Shown: positions 12,101 to 27,100 of the stretch, in pieces
How the letters are laid out: every line of letters starts with the position of its first letter
How positions within the stretch are numbered: the first letter of the stretch is position 1
From: Strongylocentrotus purpuratus
Taxonomy: Eukaryota; Echinodermata; Echinoidea; Camarodonta; Strongylocentrotidae
Assembly (NCBI RefSeq): GCF_000002235.5
Contig: NW_022145615.1
Location: 16,664,712 to 16,728,711, forward strand
DNA length: 64,000 nucleotides
Reading direction: 5' to 3'
The notes under the pieces: generated by a model
Database searches by the model: none
Seen by the model: the letters and a program-made list of their open reading frames with translations, nothing else
What the model was told of the DNA's origin: nothing
Translations under genes and position numbers: made by a program

Positions 12101-15100
12101 GTGCATGCCACTAGTTGCTCTCACCATTGGTCTCTCAATTATGATCTTTAGAAATATTTTTCCTACAATAATGAACTATCAAAAAATGTTAATTCTGTAG
12201 ATTTGTGACCATGATTGCTACGTCCTTCGAGAAACCAATGCGAGTAAATGATGAAAGAAAATAGCCTGCCATAGTTAAGTCCAATTTAAAGTTGATCTTA
12301 GTCTTTGTGAAACACTCCCCAGGTCTCTTTTTCTTCAACAGATCACTGAGATATTGAAAACTCCAGCATTGCATTGTGCGAGCACGGATACAAAATACAG
12401 TGCAGTGTGTGTGCAATTCCCGATTGATCTTAACATTCAGGCGACTTTCTAGCAAAGATTTACAGACAGTGTGATGTTGTGGTCTAGTGGATAAGTTGTC
12501 GTACTGTAGATCACAAGGTCCGTGGTTCGGGTCCCGTCACAGCACAAATGTCCTTTGGCAAGATATTAATCTACATTTGCCACTCTCCACCCAGGTGTTA
12601 GATGGGTACCGGTAGGAAGGAATTCCTTGAATGCTTGTGAGCACCAAAATCAGCTGCCTAGCAGAGCCGGAGTATCAGTTGGAGCACCTTGAGCACCATG
12701 CATGGTGGATATGTGCGTTATATAAATATCCAATATTATTATCATCATTATTAACCATTCTTTACTCAAGAAAAGAATAAGGTAAGAATTCTTCGTAGAT
12801 TTTTTTGTGAATTCGGCATATAAAAGATATATGGAATGCTTTAATATTTGAAGCAACGCTGTTTCTATACTGGCTCTCTGGGACATTAGATCCTGCCGAT
12901 AACCCCTTGAGCCTACAGAAATAGCGATGCCTCATAGCAGTCAATATATCTATATTATTAATATAATTATTAAGTGTACCCATGGAATTTGTGTGGTATA
13001 AGATACAGAGATAGAAAGTGAACTACACCATTTAGAGGTGTCATACTCTAGTGGATAAGTCACCAAACTGAATCCCATGGTTCGCACTTCATTTCCTGCC
13101 GCAGCACTAATGTCCTTTGGCAAGACACTTTTCTACATTTGCCACACGCAACCCCGGTGAGATAAATGGGTACCTGGTGGGAATTGATTTCTTAAAATAC
13201 TGCAGCTCCATAGAGGCAACTATGCTAAAGTTGGGGTAATAGCTGTGGAGCTCCAGGAGTGTCAAAATTGACAGATATGAACGCTATACAAGAACCAATT
13301 ATCATTATTTAATTATATTTTGCAGTGCCACTTTTTACAAAGCATTTTGTTTGATGCGTGAACAGGGCCTTAGAAGAAGATAGTGAAGAGAATACTTACG
13401 TTTGATGTGTGAGGGGTATATTAGGATCTACAGGCTCTCCTGGCATTTCTACCGGTCTTGACTTGATATCTAGCTTCATGTTACCCTTCTTAGCTCCCCT
13501 AGTAGGAGTCTCCGGGAGGGGTGAGATACGCCCCGCATGGTGCTTCTCTTTGTCTGCAAAAGAAGATGATATAATTTAAAAGTAATAGTCTTCTACAGCA
13601 TTAATGGTTTTATAAGTGACAACAGTTTTTGTTGTTAAGCTCTCCCAATACATGTTCTTGAAATTCTCCATTATGATTATTTGCAATTCTGTATTTTCAA
13701 TATCTTTCCTTATCCTGTCAAAATAACATTCCACTGCTTTCTAGCTGTTGTGTATTACTATTATTATTTTCTATGGTAGCACATCACTGGCGTTTCCTTC
13801 TATACAATTCAATCAGGATTTATTATAGAGCTTTCAAGTGGAGTAACGCTTTTACTTTCAATTCAGTTCTTATATTTTTGATAACTTCCCATTTGCTATA
13901 ATTCTAATATTAAAATGAAGAATATCAGTCCCGATCTCTCCCCTGCACCCACCTGTGATAGCTTGTGAAAGTTTTCTATTCATAGGCATCCACTCCCAGG
14001 GTGCGTCGTACTCATCCCCTGGTCTGGTATCCGACTCAGGACTCGTCCTCATCACCCTGTTAGCAGGAAGTTCAGACCTGCTCCTCCCTCTTGGACCTTC
14101 CAATCCTTCTGGACTAGGACCAAGTTTAGCCATCTTCATGTTGCTCCACTCCCAAGGGTTGTCATACTCAGCCGTCGGTCTCCTGTCGTGCTGTGGTGTC
14201 TGCTGACGGTGGTTCTGAGATGAGGAGGAATGCATCGGTGGGTAGGTGTCATCCGCGCTCTCTGACGACATCGGCGATGATGAGTGGTGATCTTTGGAAT
14301 AGTTGACCTGCCGATGAGGTGAAGGTGACATGCTTGCTGGAGAGTGTCCATTGAGTTCATCGCTTGATTCCCCGACGTAACTGTCGGGCGTTTCAGATCT
14401 TCTGATGGGAGGAGAGACATCGGGTGGCTCTTCATAAGTGTGATGCTTGAAACGTTCTTTTCCTTTAGGAACTGACCAACCCTCAGGGTCATCTGTATGC
14501 CTTGACCCTTTCTTTCCCTCCTTCTTCTTCTCCTCTCCTTTCTTCTGTTCTTCTGATTGTCGCATCACTGAAAGTTACAAGAAACAAATAAGCATTAGCA
14601 TTATATATTTCCAATTACAAAGATTTCATTGACTTCTCTTTCATTAATGAGTTCATGTTAAGCTTTTAACCTTTCCAAATTTCACAAATAAAAGATTTGG
14701 TTATAAAAAACTGTCTACACATACATCACATGAAAATTCCATGAAAAGAGGTAAAAGTAGTTGGAGTAGTTGGATTAATTCAATAAAGGGTATCTGTAAA
14801 ACAACAATAGTTTGGGACAGGAACAGCAGGGAATCACAGTAAAGTACAATAAATTAAGCAGATATCATCAAAACTTAATATTGTATCATGGATTTCCTCC
14901 ATCAGTATATGCATTTGTTCTAGAAGTAATTTCTAGAAGCAGTTTCTTGGGGTTTTTTTTATTAGCTATTCTTTTGGTGTTATCAATGAGACTACTTATA
15001 AAGCACCCCGTTCTAATTCAGAAAATCCAACTGCCAATTTCAAGACAAACATTTGTCTAACATGATCCAGGTTTAATCCATTTACAAATATTTGGAATCC

Positions 15101-18100
15101 TAGTTAAATTTATCAGTTTATCTTGGAATTACCAACATTCTTTTGACACTGATGAAAAATTTCAACCCCAAATGATGCTACCTGTCGACACTTAACAACA
15201 GACCTAATCGCTTCTGTCAAACGTGATCAAGAAAAGAACGAGAACATGATTCAGAATGCACCCATGGTCTGTGACTAAGAGAGCCTCAATCACCCATCAA
15301 GTAGCCTGGTTATTCATGTTGATCATGCTGTAATGCAATCCTCCTAACATACACACAAATGACACTGTACTCTCATCAACCCCACCATCTTAGTCACTAT
15401 ACATCAAGATTTTTTTTTGTTTATTAGAGATGGCCTTAGATTTGGAAGAGTTCTTGTTTCTAACCACTAATGGCTCTTGAAGGCATCAAGACTCTTATTT
15501 TACCTCCGCTGGGCTGAACTTTATCTTATCTAATAGCTAGTTCAGACTATAGGAGATGTATATGGAAAATTTACAGTCAAACCGGTCTATAGCGACCACC
15601 CAATACAAGGGAAATACAAAAAGTGGTCGTTGTAGACAGGTGGTCTTTGAAAACAGGTTGGTGTTGGCGGCCATTTAAAGCCAACCGATAAATCTTAAAA
15701 CTCCAAGTTTCCATTTAAAAATTCAATAAACAAAGAGTGGTACAGTTTTTAGTCAAAATTAAAATATGAAATGATTTACCATATTTTTATTACTTTGAAA
15801 TTGTCCGGCATTTTTGTTTCCTGTTTTGATTGAAGTTTTAATAAAGGCTTGGGATTGAATAGTTTTTTTTTTTTTTAATGACCGTTAGATCTAGCGTTAT
15901 AGGCTGCCGCTGTGTGAGCTGTATACACCAGAGCGAGAGAATGAAATTGCTCAAGCACTGCTGTTGCTGGTCGCTACATAGTGCTGACCCCGGGTCGTTG
16001 TGTGGGTATTTTAGGTGGCCAGCGGAAGCAAAATGAGTGGTTGCTGGTCACGTTAGGCAGGTGGTATACAAGGAATTCTGATTGTCTGAATGTGGGGTTA
16101 GTGTCTTAAAAGTATACAAAACATGCACCCTTTCCCCTCTCCATCTCTCCAAACACCTGGGGTATCTCCTCCTTCACTTCCATCCAAATGTCAAAAGGAG
16201 TATGTTCTATGTTACAAAGCACAGTCAGTTCTCTCCCACAGAGCAGAAATGCAATATATCTAGAACATGATTGCTCTCAAGTCTAACCAAATTAATGTGT
16301 ATATGCAGTCGTGTTACAGTTTTGAAGGAGCTGGAAACGAGTGAATAGCTATTGTTTTGTCCTTACACCATAACATAAAAACAAATTGTCTCTTTGGAGT
16401 CAGAGGGAAATTAACTCTGTGTAAAATGTTCTAGGAGACAAAATGTAATTTATTCTACTGGTATTCTATAGAAAGCTGACACTGATAGAATATGCTAAGT
16501 GTACTTGATTGATTTATAGGACCATAAATCATCAATTGTCTTGAATCTGAAAGGAAATTCGGGTCTGTAGTTTCTAAAAGTATTCAAGTATGACAAAAGG
16601 AAAATTACAGAGATAATTGAATACTGACAGAAGAGTGTAAACCATAACTTGTCATAATTTAACTTCCTTGTGGTTCCCAAAAAGATGATAAAATTAAAAA
16701 GATACAATGTTCATGTTTGTGAAATAATCCTTTCCAAAATTAAAATTGAGCAATGTAATCACAGGGATTCAATATTTCATGTAATAAAATATTGTTATTC
16801 ACATCCCTACCCTCTCCAAGATTCCTTCATTACATGCAACATTGAAGCTAACGAGAAGTCAATGAGACATTCGGTAATATAGAATCAACACTTCAGCTTT
16901 CCGTTCTTGGTTTTAAATTTGTTTTGACAAATCGCCCTTGGAGCTTTGACTATTTAAATATTCTTGAAAGCCATGAGGGAAAGTAACACCAATGTAAAAT
17001 ATCTTCCTTGTGCAAGCATCCATTAGTGCTTAGGATTAGTCTGTGCATCCAAGATGCAGAGGGTGCTTGGATTTTACAATTCAATTTCTATATGGCCACC
17101 ACCATACTAAGATATCAGTGGTACTCCAGAAGTAAAGCTAAATTGATCTTTAGGAACACACAAAATATGATAGCAATCATGTCTTTATGACAGCTAGTGC
17201 TACACTCATTCCTCTCAAGAAAAACTGGGATTTAATTAAGAGACAAAGAGAAAACTACCTAATGTTTCAAAGAAAATGTAATAATTCAAAACTGTCTGCA
17301 ATAATCCATGCCCTTACTGTATACACACTGCAAAAAGAAAGGGGTGAAAGGACAAAAAAGCTGACACTATAGATGATCTTGTTAGTGTATCAGAGATCAG
17401 AAGAATAAATTGATGTCATAATTCGCTATACAATGCTGTACAGATCATTGGTAATCATATCGTACATATCGAATCTCTGCCATCATAATAATAATGAATG
17501 AAAGAAGTACATGTACATGGACTTCGTTTCCTAACGGCACCTTGAAATCATGCAAGTCTCGAGGTTTCGCACACACTCATGGTGGGGCAGTGTGCATGGT
17601 AGGAAAGTGATGATAATGATGATGTGATGCTTCCATAATGTTTGCATGCCTGCAGGGGATGGATGATGAGGCGAAACCGTCACATAGGCGTTTGTTTAAA
17701 CAGGTCCTCGAGGAACTTGCTTAACACATTGCCTCCTCAAACTATACTCTCAAATTCCTTCCAGTTAGGTTTTCATATGTTTATTCATTTTCATTGATGC
17801 CTTTTCCTTGAGAAATATTTCCATACAGACATTTCATCATTTTGCACTGAAATAATATACGATGAATGTTTCTGAATCAAACATTTGATCAAACATGTCA
17901 TAGCATGTATTAACTTAAAGAAAGAACTAAGGAAAGAACCATAAAAAAGTCAACAAAACAGGTCAGGTAAAACAATCATCGATCATTCAACAACATACAA
18001 CAACAAACCTGCATTGTTGCTGTTCTATCACAAAATGCCTTCGACCATATAATATCATTTCTTATCAGCTTGACGATGTGAATTTATGATGGTACTTCCT

Positions 18101-21100
18101 CTTGCTCACAAATACAAAGGTGGTTTCATCACACAAGAGAGGAACAAAGTATGGAAAAACAAAGTCAGGAAAGAAAAAAGAACTTCACATTGGACAAATG
18201 CACTATTCTCACAGTACATGTATATAACAAATCTATAGACAAGGAGAGTTACTGTACAGTGCGTCCCAAAAAAAACGACCGTAGACAAAAGACTTCATGC
18301 ATGGCTGATTGTCAATGAAACGGAGTTAAGTCTTTTGTCAACTATGTTTATTGCTATGGCAGGCAGCCAGTGAAAACAAAATCGTTGATAAAATTATGGA
18401 AATGCAAGCAATACTTTAATCATATAGAACGTTGTTGTTCCAAGCTCATTTTTTGTGATTGAGGTGTCATATGAAAGGGCAGCAACTCAACTTTCTAGAA
18501 ATGTGATTTTTTTTCTTTGAAATTCAGATGCCATCCGCCAAATGAATTTGTGGTTTCCTCTCTTCAAATTTATTTTAATCACTCATGCGTGAAATATGCA
18601 TTATATGAGTTCCATCAAATGAAAGAGGAGGATCTAAGCTTTCCAAATATGTGTCATTTATTAATTATAAATGTAACTAAGTTATGTTAAAACATTGATA
18701 ATTCTCAGTTTCGTTTTTTCTGGGACGCACTGTATATTCAGAGGATTAAATCTCTAAAGTACAAGCACTTCCTAGTTTCTTGCATGAGTGATGGTGCACT
18801 GGTCTACAAAAAACAGAGTTATATTGTAATATTACTTTCATAGAAGAAAAAAATACTACAAAATACTTGACAGAGTAATCAATGTGGGAGCAGCAAAATA
18901 TTTTTCTTTAAAGATATCCAGTCTTTAAGTGTGAGTTGAGAATATACAAATGACAACTTTTCGGTTTTGTTTCTTCAGATGAACAAATCATATACTGAAA
19001 GCCAATAATATAACATCAACATTTAAATGTAATTCATATCATTTTGCGTACATCCTATTCTCGCTCTAAACCAAAAAAACCCACTCATATCACCCTTAAA
19101 AAAAATCTTCTGACAACAACTCATCATTGCCTCATCTCACTGGCCCTACAGCTGTACATGACCAATGGACTCTATTTTCTCCGACTGTGTGATTGGTTAA
19201 ATATAAAGACCAGTTATGGCCATGCAATTGCATTGTGAAAGAAACGTTGTGGAATCGATCAAAAAAGGTTGATCATCTACGTAGCATAGATGTACTGCAA
19301 AGTTCTAAAATCATCAAAATGATAAGAAATTTGGCGCAGTCTTCATAAAGTTACAAGCAGTGTACACAGAAAGATGCATATGGAACTACGCACACATGCG
19401 CGACACATGCGTTTTCATCTCTCACATACCATTAGATAAACTAATTTACCAAATATATCCATGAGTAGGCGGTTTCCCAGCAAATTTTTTATCATCATGT
19501 ATTATTCAAAACATATTCTTTCACATGATTGGTAATAAGAGCTTCCATTTCATTTTTTGAATTGGGGTATTTCCAATACTGGACTTTACCTTTAAACTTG
19601 AAGGCTTATGGACGATGATTTTGGATGTTTGTTTTTCTTCTTCTTGACAGCTGCAAAATCGAGAAAGCAGCTCATCATCTCATGCCCCTGGCAAGAAATA
19701 AATAGCTCATTGCAGATAGTGCCCAGGATTAAATCTACTCAGTGATGAACACACTCCATGCATAAGCTTCAAATGTCATGCAACCAGCATGGTATTATTC
19801 TCTATTTTCTCCTCTCAATCTAAAGCTAATGAATATTTCACTGCTGGTAGCATAACAAGGACTAAATTAAAGCCGCACTGTGTCTTCTACACTTTTTCTA
19901 TTAATAATCATTATTTTCCCCTCCTAATATCCTCTATTCTTAACGTTTCCTATTCATATCGCAGCTGGGCTGCACTTCTGATGGCTAATAATGCAATGAA
20001 AACCACATATTTCCCCCCTTCCTCTCACAAGTGCATAAGTAGGATGCCTGCAGTAAGACCATACTGCCACTGACCCTGCACTGCTGTATTAAACAGCCTT
20101 CTAGCAGCAATCTGGCGCCTTAACATGTAATCATTATTCTTCCATCTCGTGTGCTGCACCCATGGCACCCTCGCGCATCCCTTCACCCCTTGTCAACTCA
20201 CACGGCCTTCCTCTTTCCAATATGGCCCACCATAATTGCCGATTATGAACTGTAAAGGGGGATGTTCCCTCCGCTAATGACGCTAATCCCCACAGCCCCA
20301 TCAACTTAACCATCCTGCATCTGCACAAGCTATCTAATGCATACATCAGCCCATACGCTTTAATGGCCAACGCTACCAGCAATTCGGAGGCAATTTCTTC
20401 AATCATTTTAATGCACCAGGAATATTAATCTTCACAATTTTCTTGAGTGCTCGTAAAGTTGGACACATGCACGGTGGAGGATTAGAACAAAAATTCATCC
20501 CCTAAAATAATTGATTGCCAAACCACAAGCATTATGTCAAGATGCAAGGATTAACCTTGCTTCATTTATTGGCGTTATTCAGTCAGAAGCTCCTATGGTT
20601 ACCATTGTCTCATCTACTATATTTAGTGTACTTTTAAAGGTCAATTCATCATCATAATTATTCATGCAGATTGCAGACACTGGGAAATTCAAACCTTTCA
20701 ATTCACAACTCCAGGTTTCACTCAGGCTTAAATTTCTCATGCGATAATTTTCTCTCATGAACATTCTATAAGTTATCTTAAAGGTAAAGACCAGTATTGG
20801 AAACGCCCCAATTTCAAAAAATGAAATGGAAGCTCTCATTACCAATTATGTGAAAGAATATGTTTTGACTAATACATGATGATACAAAATTTGCCGGGAA
20901 ACCGCCTACTAATTCATATATTTGGTAAATTTGTTTCTCTCATGGTCTGTGAGAGATATAGGGTAGTCCCATATACATCTTTCTGTGTATAGTGCTTGTA
21001 ACTTTACGAAGAATGGGCCAAATTTCTTATCATTTTGATGATTCCAGAACCTTGCAGATGCTAGATGCTAGATGATCAACCTTTTCTGATCGATTCCACA

Positions 21101-24100
21101 ACGTTTCTTTCACAATGCAATCGCATGACCATAACTGGTCTTTACCTTTAAACAACTTTTTTAATTGTTTACTGGCAATCTGGCATATTCTATAACCATA
21201 CATTACCGTATTGTATTTTCCCCTACATGGAGATCCACAAAATAATATAATATGTTTCTTCTTTCAAAACATCCTGACATTAGACGAACTGCAAATGTTA
21301 TAACCATAAAAATAAAATATCATTTCTTTTCTCTTATTTGGAACTAGAACCATAGATTGAAATTCCATCACTATTGATATCACAAAATTTATCAGGATTA
21401 TAACAAAAAGCTAGATATCCATGAACAGTCATTTTAGGTGTGTTTTTTCTTCCAAATTCTCATACCAATCTCATAAGCCTTTTAAATTTTGAAGATTTAG
21501 CAAAGTTTACTAAATGGAACCATGTATGGGGGAGGTTTTTGTTTGTAGACTATGAAACTCTTGCTCACTACCGTAATCTAATTCTACACAGTTCATGTGC
21601 TGATGACAAGGATGCAATGCCTCTTTAGAGAGAAGTAGGGCTGATGCTTTTTTTTTTTAAGTCATCTTAAATTGCTATAGTGAAGAAGAAATGAAGAATA
21701 TCATCGCTATCTCTGGTATACTAAAGTTCACAGAGTGGAGGAAAATTTGAAGGAAGATTTTTGTTGTAGACTATGAAAGCTTGAAAGGTAATCTACACAA
21801 TTCATGTGCCCATGCAGGACATGATTGAAGACAGTGATGTGCCTTCCGAGAGCGGTAATGGTTTTGTTTACATCCTCAGACGTGCATGAAATATTCAAGT
21901 ACATCCTGATTGCAGGTGAAACCTGAATACCTATACAGCTGAACAGGGATAGGACAAAGTGTTGTTACAAAGTAAGACTGAAGGTCATTTTTACATAACT
22001 GTAATTACTGTCTGTCACTTTATTTTCTTATTACAGCATGGGTAAAATAGAAAAAAATTGTCAAGAATCAGAAAGATCTTATGCAAAGTTCAAAATCCAA
22101 GTCCCCTCTCACCCTTGGCTGATATATATATTATTGCCTACATGGAACAGATGTGCAAGGTCTCTGTTTTATTTCTTAGATTTTGTTGTATGCTTTTATT
22201 ATATCTTACATAATGTTTTCATTACACAGCTAAAGAATCAAAAAATCTAATACATTTTTTTCCCTTGTTTGTTTTATAGTATACTGTATACGATATTAGA
22301 AAACCTAACTTAAATAACCATTCATCAAATTGATATTAGTGTGCACAAGATGTTTGTACAAAAATTATTGATGCTTCCGGATCTGTGTGGTCTACTTTGA
22401 AAATCAGCTAAATTTGTTATAGGTGCAAGTAAATTGAATAAATGTATACCTTCCCAAGGATGAATAAAAGTATGTCTAATCAAGTGCACGGCTTGGTCAA
22501 TCTACTGGAATTCATTTAGCTGAAAGGTTAATACCGGTGAGTCAGTGGAATATGGAGACAATTACGGTCAATTTGTTGTGTGCTTGATATAGGTTAAGTC
22601 CACTGCACTCCATTAATACCCGCAAATCATCTCAGGATCATTGATTTTTATAGATAAGAGCAACGGGAAAAAATAAATATTAGTAGTCCCGTGACTCCCC
22701 TGTACGCGGAGGCATGTCCCCCCATGATACGCCATGCATAGGATTGCCTTGAGCGACGTGATATCCAAATCTTTCTTTTGTTAACTGACCGAATAATGAA
22801 GAGTGGACATGAATAATTTTGAAGAAGTTATTTACACCGCTAGTAATATCAATAGATATCAAAAGACCCAACCCAAAAGCAAGGAAAGATCTTATGTTAC
22901 AAAAGACATCTACATATGTGTGAGTAATGCCTGCTCTTCAATACTGATATATAACAAATTTATAAATTTATTCTGCATGCCCGGGCCCCCACCTTTTCAT
23001 TCCTTTGGGCAAATGACTGCATTCACTAAAGAGAAAGACTCTCCATCATTCAGTGTCTGCATTTTGTTCCATAATGATTTCCATAAGGCCTCATAGGGAG
23101 TATTCGCTCACACAAACTATGAAGAAAAGCCCCCTGCTCTGTTCCTAGAATGTTAACATCTCATATAGATAGCTCACCTCTCAATCCAACACAATCCTTT
23201 CTAGACCATACTGGTGGGACAGAAAGCATCTTCTGTCTATTCATATTCACTTAAAGGCAGGGTATTCTACTGACACTACTTCAGATCTACATATACTGCT
23301 ATCTGCTGCTTACAATGTCCTGATATGTCGACAGCCATGTTCCACAATGCATCATCAACTGCATGACACAGCATTTGATGAGGCTTGGGTACAGGAACCA
23401 GAAATGGCTCTACAGGTTCGCCTTCAGGCAAAGATGGTGCCATTGAAAATAAATTACATCAGAAGTAGCCATGTCTAGTAGCCATGTCATTAGAATACTC
23501 TTGACTTAAAAAAAAACACTCTTTTTTGCAATCCAAAGGAGTTCAATCTGTCTATTTGTTGTTTCGTTAGTTCTTTGTTTATGAAAATATATATTGGTAA
23601 AATATTTTAAAAAGGAACACATATCTTAGAATTACCGGCCCTTATAAGGTCTCAAACATAACTTATATATATGTTCTTTGTCCATTGCATGAACTCCTCC
23701 CCTTGCATAATTTCCATCAGGCATACAATTATATTACCAAGAAAATAACCTGAACCATCACTGCCTGAATCTGTTCCATAATCATTTCCAGAAGGCCTCA
23801 CAGTGAGTATTCACCCACACAAACCCTAGAGAAAACCCCCTGCTCTGCTTCTACAAGGTTGATATCTCATGCAGATAGCTGAGCTATGACTCCACCACTA
23901 TACTATTTAGACCATACTGACGGGACAGAGAACATCTCCAGTCTGTTCATATTCACTTGAAATCACCCTCTCCTCCACAATTTAATCTGTCTATGTTTTC
24001 TTTTGCATTAGTTTCTAGTTTATTTATCTACTAACATGAAAGAGGGGAATATATGAATATGTACAGCCTACATCTTTCAAAACATGCCTTCATAAAAACA

Positions 24101-27100
24101 TAACAAATAACATAACTTTTTAAACCATGCAAGAGCCCCAATCAGGAATACATTGGTATTGACAAGAAAAGGCCCCCATCTCTCCTGCCTGAATCTGTTT
24201 GATAATCATTTCCACAAGGCCTCACAGTGAGTAGTCACCTACACAAACCATGGAGAAAAACCCCTGCTCTGTTTCTAGAATGTTCATATCTCATGCTGAT
24301 AGCCGACCTCTCAATCAAACACAATACCATCTAGACCAATCACATGGTTAGAAGATCCCTCTTGTTATAAATATTCTTCATGTCTATCCTAAAACAAGTT
24401 CATTGCAAAGCAATGAATATTTATTGATTCATCCTTTGAACCCATATCGTATCTCTCTATTTGTAATTTCAATGACCTTTTAGTTTGTTGCAAAAATAAT
24501 CAGCAGTTATTGATTTATCCTTTCCCATAAACTTAATTGTATTTGCAATTTCAAGTTCTTTTTTATTTAGTTTCAAACATATATTCATGGTTTATTGATT
24601 TAGCCTTTTCACATAGATCATATCACAATTTTAGGATGTATCCGATTACCTATTTTGCTTCGCCAGTTTATTTATCTGCAAGGATAGCCATATTTTATAT
24701 CAGGGCAATATAACAATCAAGCTCAATGAAATAAAAAGATTGATAATACCTTAATAAATCCAAGACATACCTGCACAATTCCTTTTCTCTCTTGGCTCCA
24801 ACCCCCCCCCCCCCCCCCCCCCCTCCTCCCCTCCTCCCTTTCACTACTTAAAATGTATCGTAATAATTTCCATTGGGGTTATCTCTGTTACTCTGCAAGA
24901 ACAGACTCTAGATTCTAATTTAATATTTTACCACAATTCCTAAAGCATTGAGCAGAGCCTAGATATGTAAGTCTATGGCTGTGTTAAGGTACATAAAGTA
25001 CATAGCAGATTGTAGTCTCATAGTGCAGACACTGTTACCTACAGTGACTGATGAGGGCTTGTGCCTTCAAACACCATCTGTGTGCTGTCCTTATCTTGCC
25101 CACACAGGACTTCACAAAAGCATATCCGTTACACTGTTCCCACCATGTTAACATCTAATGGAGATAGCGGAGGTTGGACTCCACAACAATAACGATCATT
25201 AACTCTTTATCTGCTCTGGTCGACTAATGGAACTAACAGTGGACTGCCACAAGTACAGGCCATATGTACCATGTACATCCAAAGAATATATTATGGTAAT
25301 CTGGACTTGGATCCATTTCAACTAAAGAGTTAACTCTCCCATGGCCATATGGTGGGCTGCCAAATTGATATAAAACTCAAAGAGGCAAGTTTACAAAGAT
25401 CTAGCTTCTTTTATAGTGTAAAACATTAAAAAAAAAAATTAAAAAAAGGAGAATGAGGTATTGTTCAGTGTGTCTATGTAACACTGGTTGTGACACTTCA
25501 ATCACTAGGCAGAACACCTCACAGTCTACAAAGAATCTTAATAGCAGTAGAATTTTGTATGAACAAAGCTCGTACAAGCTGACAAGAGTTCCATGTTATA
25601 ATCCACCATGCAGCCAGCTTAAATTCACATGTCCGTAAGCGAGAGGAACAGCTGAGACCTACAGGGGAGCAGGAGAATGATTAACTTGTATTTCCAGGCA
25701 CACAGCAGGCAGGCAGGCAGGGGAGCCGGGGAGGGGGTGTCTGGCATCAGAGATAAAGATGGTATTCTTCTACATGAAGGCGGCTGAGATGCATGCTCAT
25801 GAATTACGCATTTTCATCCATATAATGTTTGAGCGCTAGACTTGGCACAGAGTACATGTACATACATCAAATAGCTTATCCATCATTGGATAGCAATATC
25901 CTGCATATCGACACGTTTCTACGATTTTCTCGGGGTGGAGGAAAGCTGGGGCATTTTTCAAGTATTATACAAAATAGCGAAATGTTATATAAAATACAAA
26001 TCAAAGCCTAACAATATGAACAAAAGAGAAAATTAATTTTCTACAACACAAAGGTGCTCTATTGTATCTGTACATACTTCTCCAGGGAATTGTCATTATA
26101 TTTTTATAACAGAGAGAAAGAAAGGGTTATTGTGTAGAAAATAAAACCTTGTTTAATATATATGGCCAAGAAAAAGAAAACAAAGAAACTGATGACATAC
26201 ATGTAAAGAAGTATTCCAATTAAATTTTGAATTTCTATTTTCTTCCTTTTTGAAAGCAGGCAGTGCATGATGGCATATGTGAGATACATATTGGATAGTT
26301 TAACTGCCTGCCTGCCTGCTACAGCCTTGAGTGATGAATCACAGATTCCTTCCTTCATATCCTATCAATTCTCAGAGCCCCCCCCCCCCTTCTCTACTCA
26401 ACATACCACCACAGACATACACGTGTAGATTTCATGGTCAGGCATCCCAAACAAACAGAGGAACCACAATAAGATGGGCCAGCTGAGTATATAGTCTGTC
26501 TCAGGAAAGACATTCTTACATGACTAATCCCGTGTTCAGACTAATAGCATCCATCATAAACCTACATGAGAATTGTATAGCTTGTCTGACTGTCGTATAA
26601 GAAAACATTGTATGGTAAATCGCTTGTTTGAGCGTCATTGAGAACGAAACTTGAAAAAGAATCAGGGTTCTGCTCTCGTCTGAACAGTATATTGCACAAT
26701 TGTTGAAATGGGTGGAGCTTATTATGTCTGCACAATTGTGATTAGCCAGCTGTCCTATCATGTCGATTGGCCTTTTTTTAAATTAGTTTCTTTATAAGAT
26801 GTTGTTAACTAGTATGTACGCGCCTTTCGCAGTATGATTCCTTATTCAACGTTTCTTTGGTACGAGTTGGGTATGTCTGAGCAGGCCGTCTGTAATAGAT
26901 TGAATGACTAATGTGAACCAACCTACATTCTGTAAACATACCTTGGGATGTGTCAACAGAGAGACTCATTATGACCTTGTCAATAGGTCATCTGTACTAT
27001 CAATGTGAGAGATTAACTGCCAAATGACACTGACATTGGCATGCATGGCATAACAGCAAACACATGGGAGAGACCCCGAGGCATGTAGATTACACAAACG

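Larger units (their letters stand above)
8772..13399 (-). other. Intron of the SHB-like gene, 4.6 kb
   Basis: GT-AG intron between the linker exon and the first SH2 exon. It contains the ATG microsatellite, a poly-C run, the 100-bp tandem repeat, one small inverted-repeat element and two SINEs. The stretch 10070-12040 is AT-rich with no recognisable element. Confidence 0.85.

Noticed and set aside
12472-12545. tRNA-like sequence with box A and box B
   Set aside because: It is the head of a SINE; no full cloverleaf was worked out and the SINE body follows directly.
26520-26690. Possible inverted-repeat element with TGTTCAGACTA and TGTTCAGACGA ends
   Set aside because: Only about 10 bases match and no flanking duplication or wider similarity is seen.
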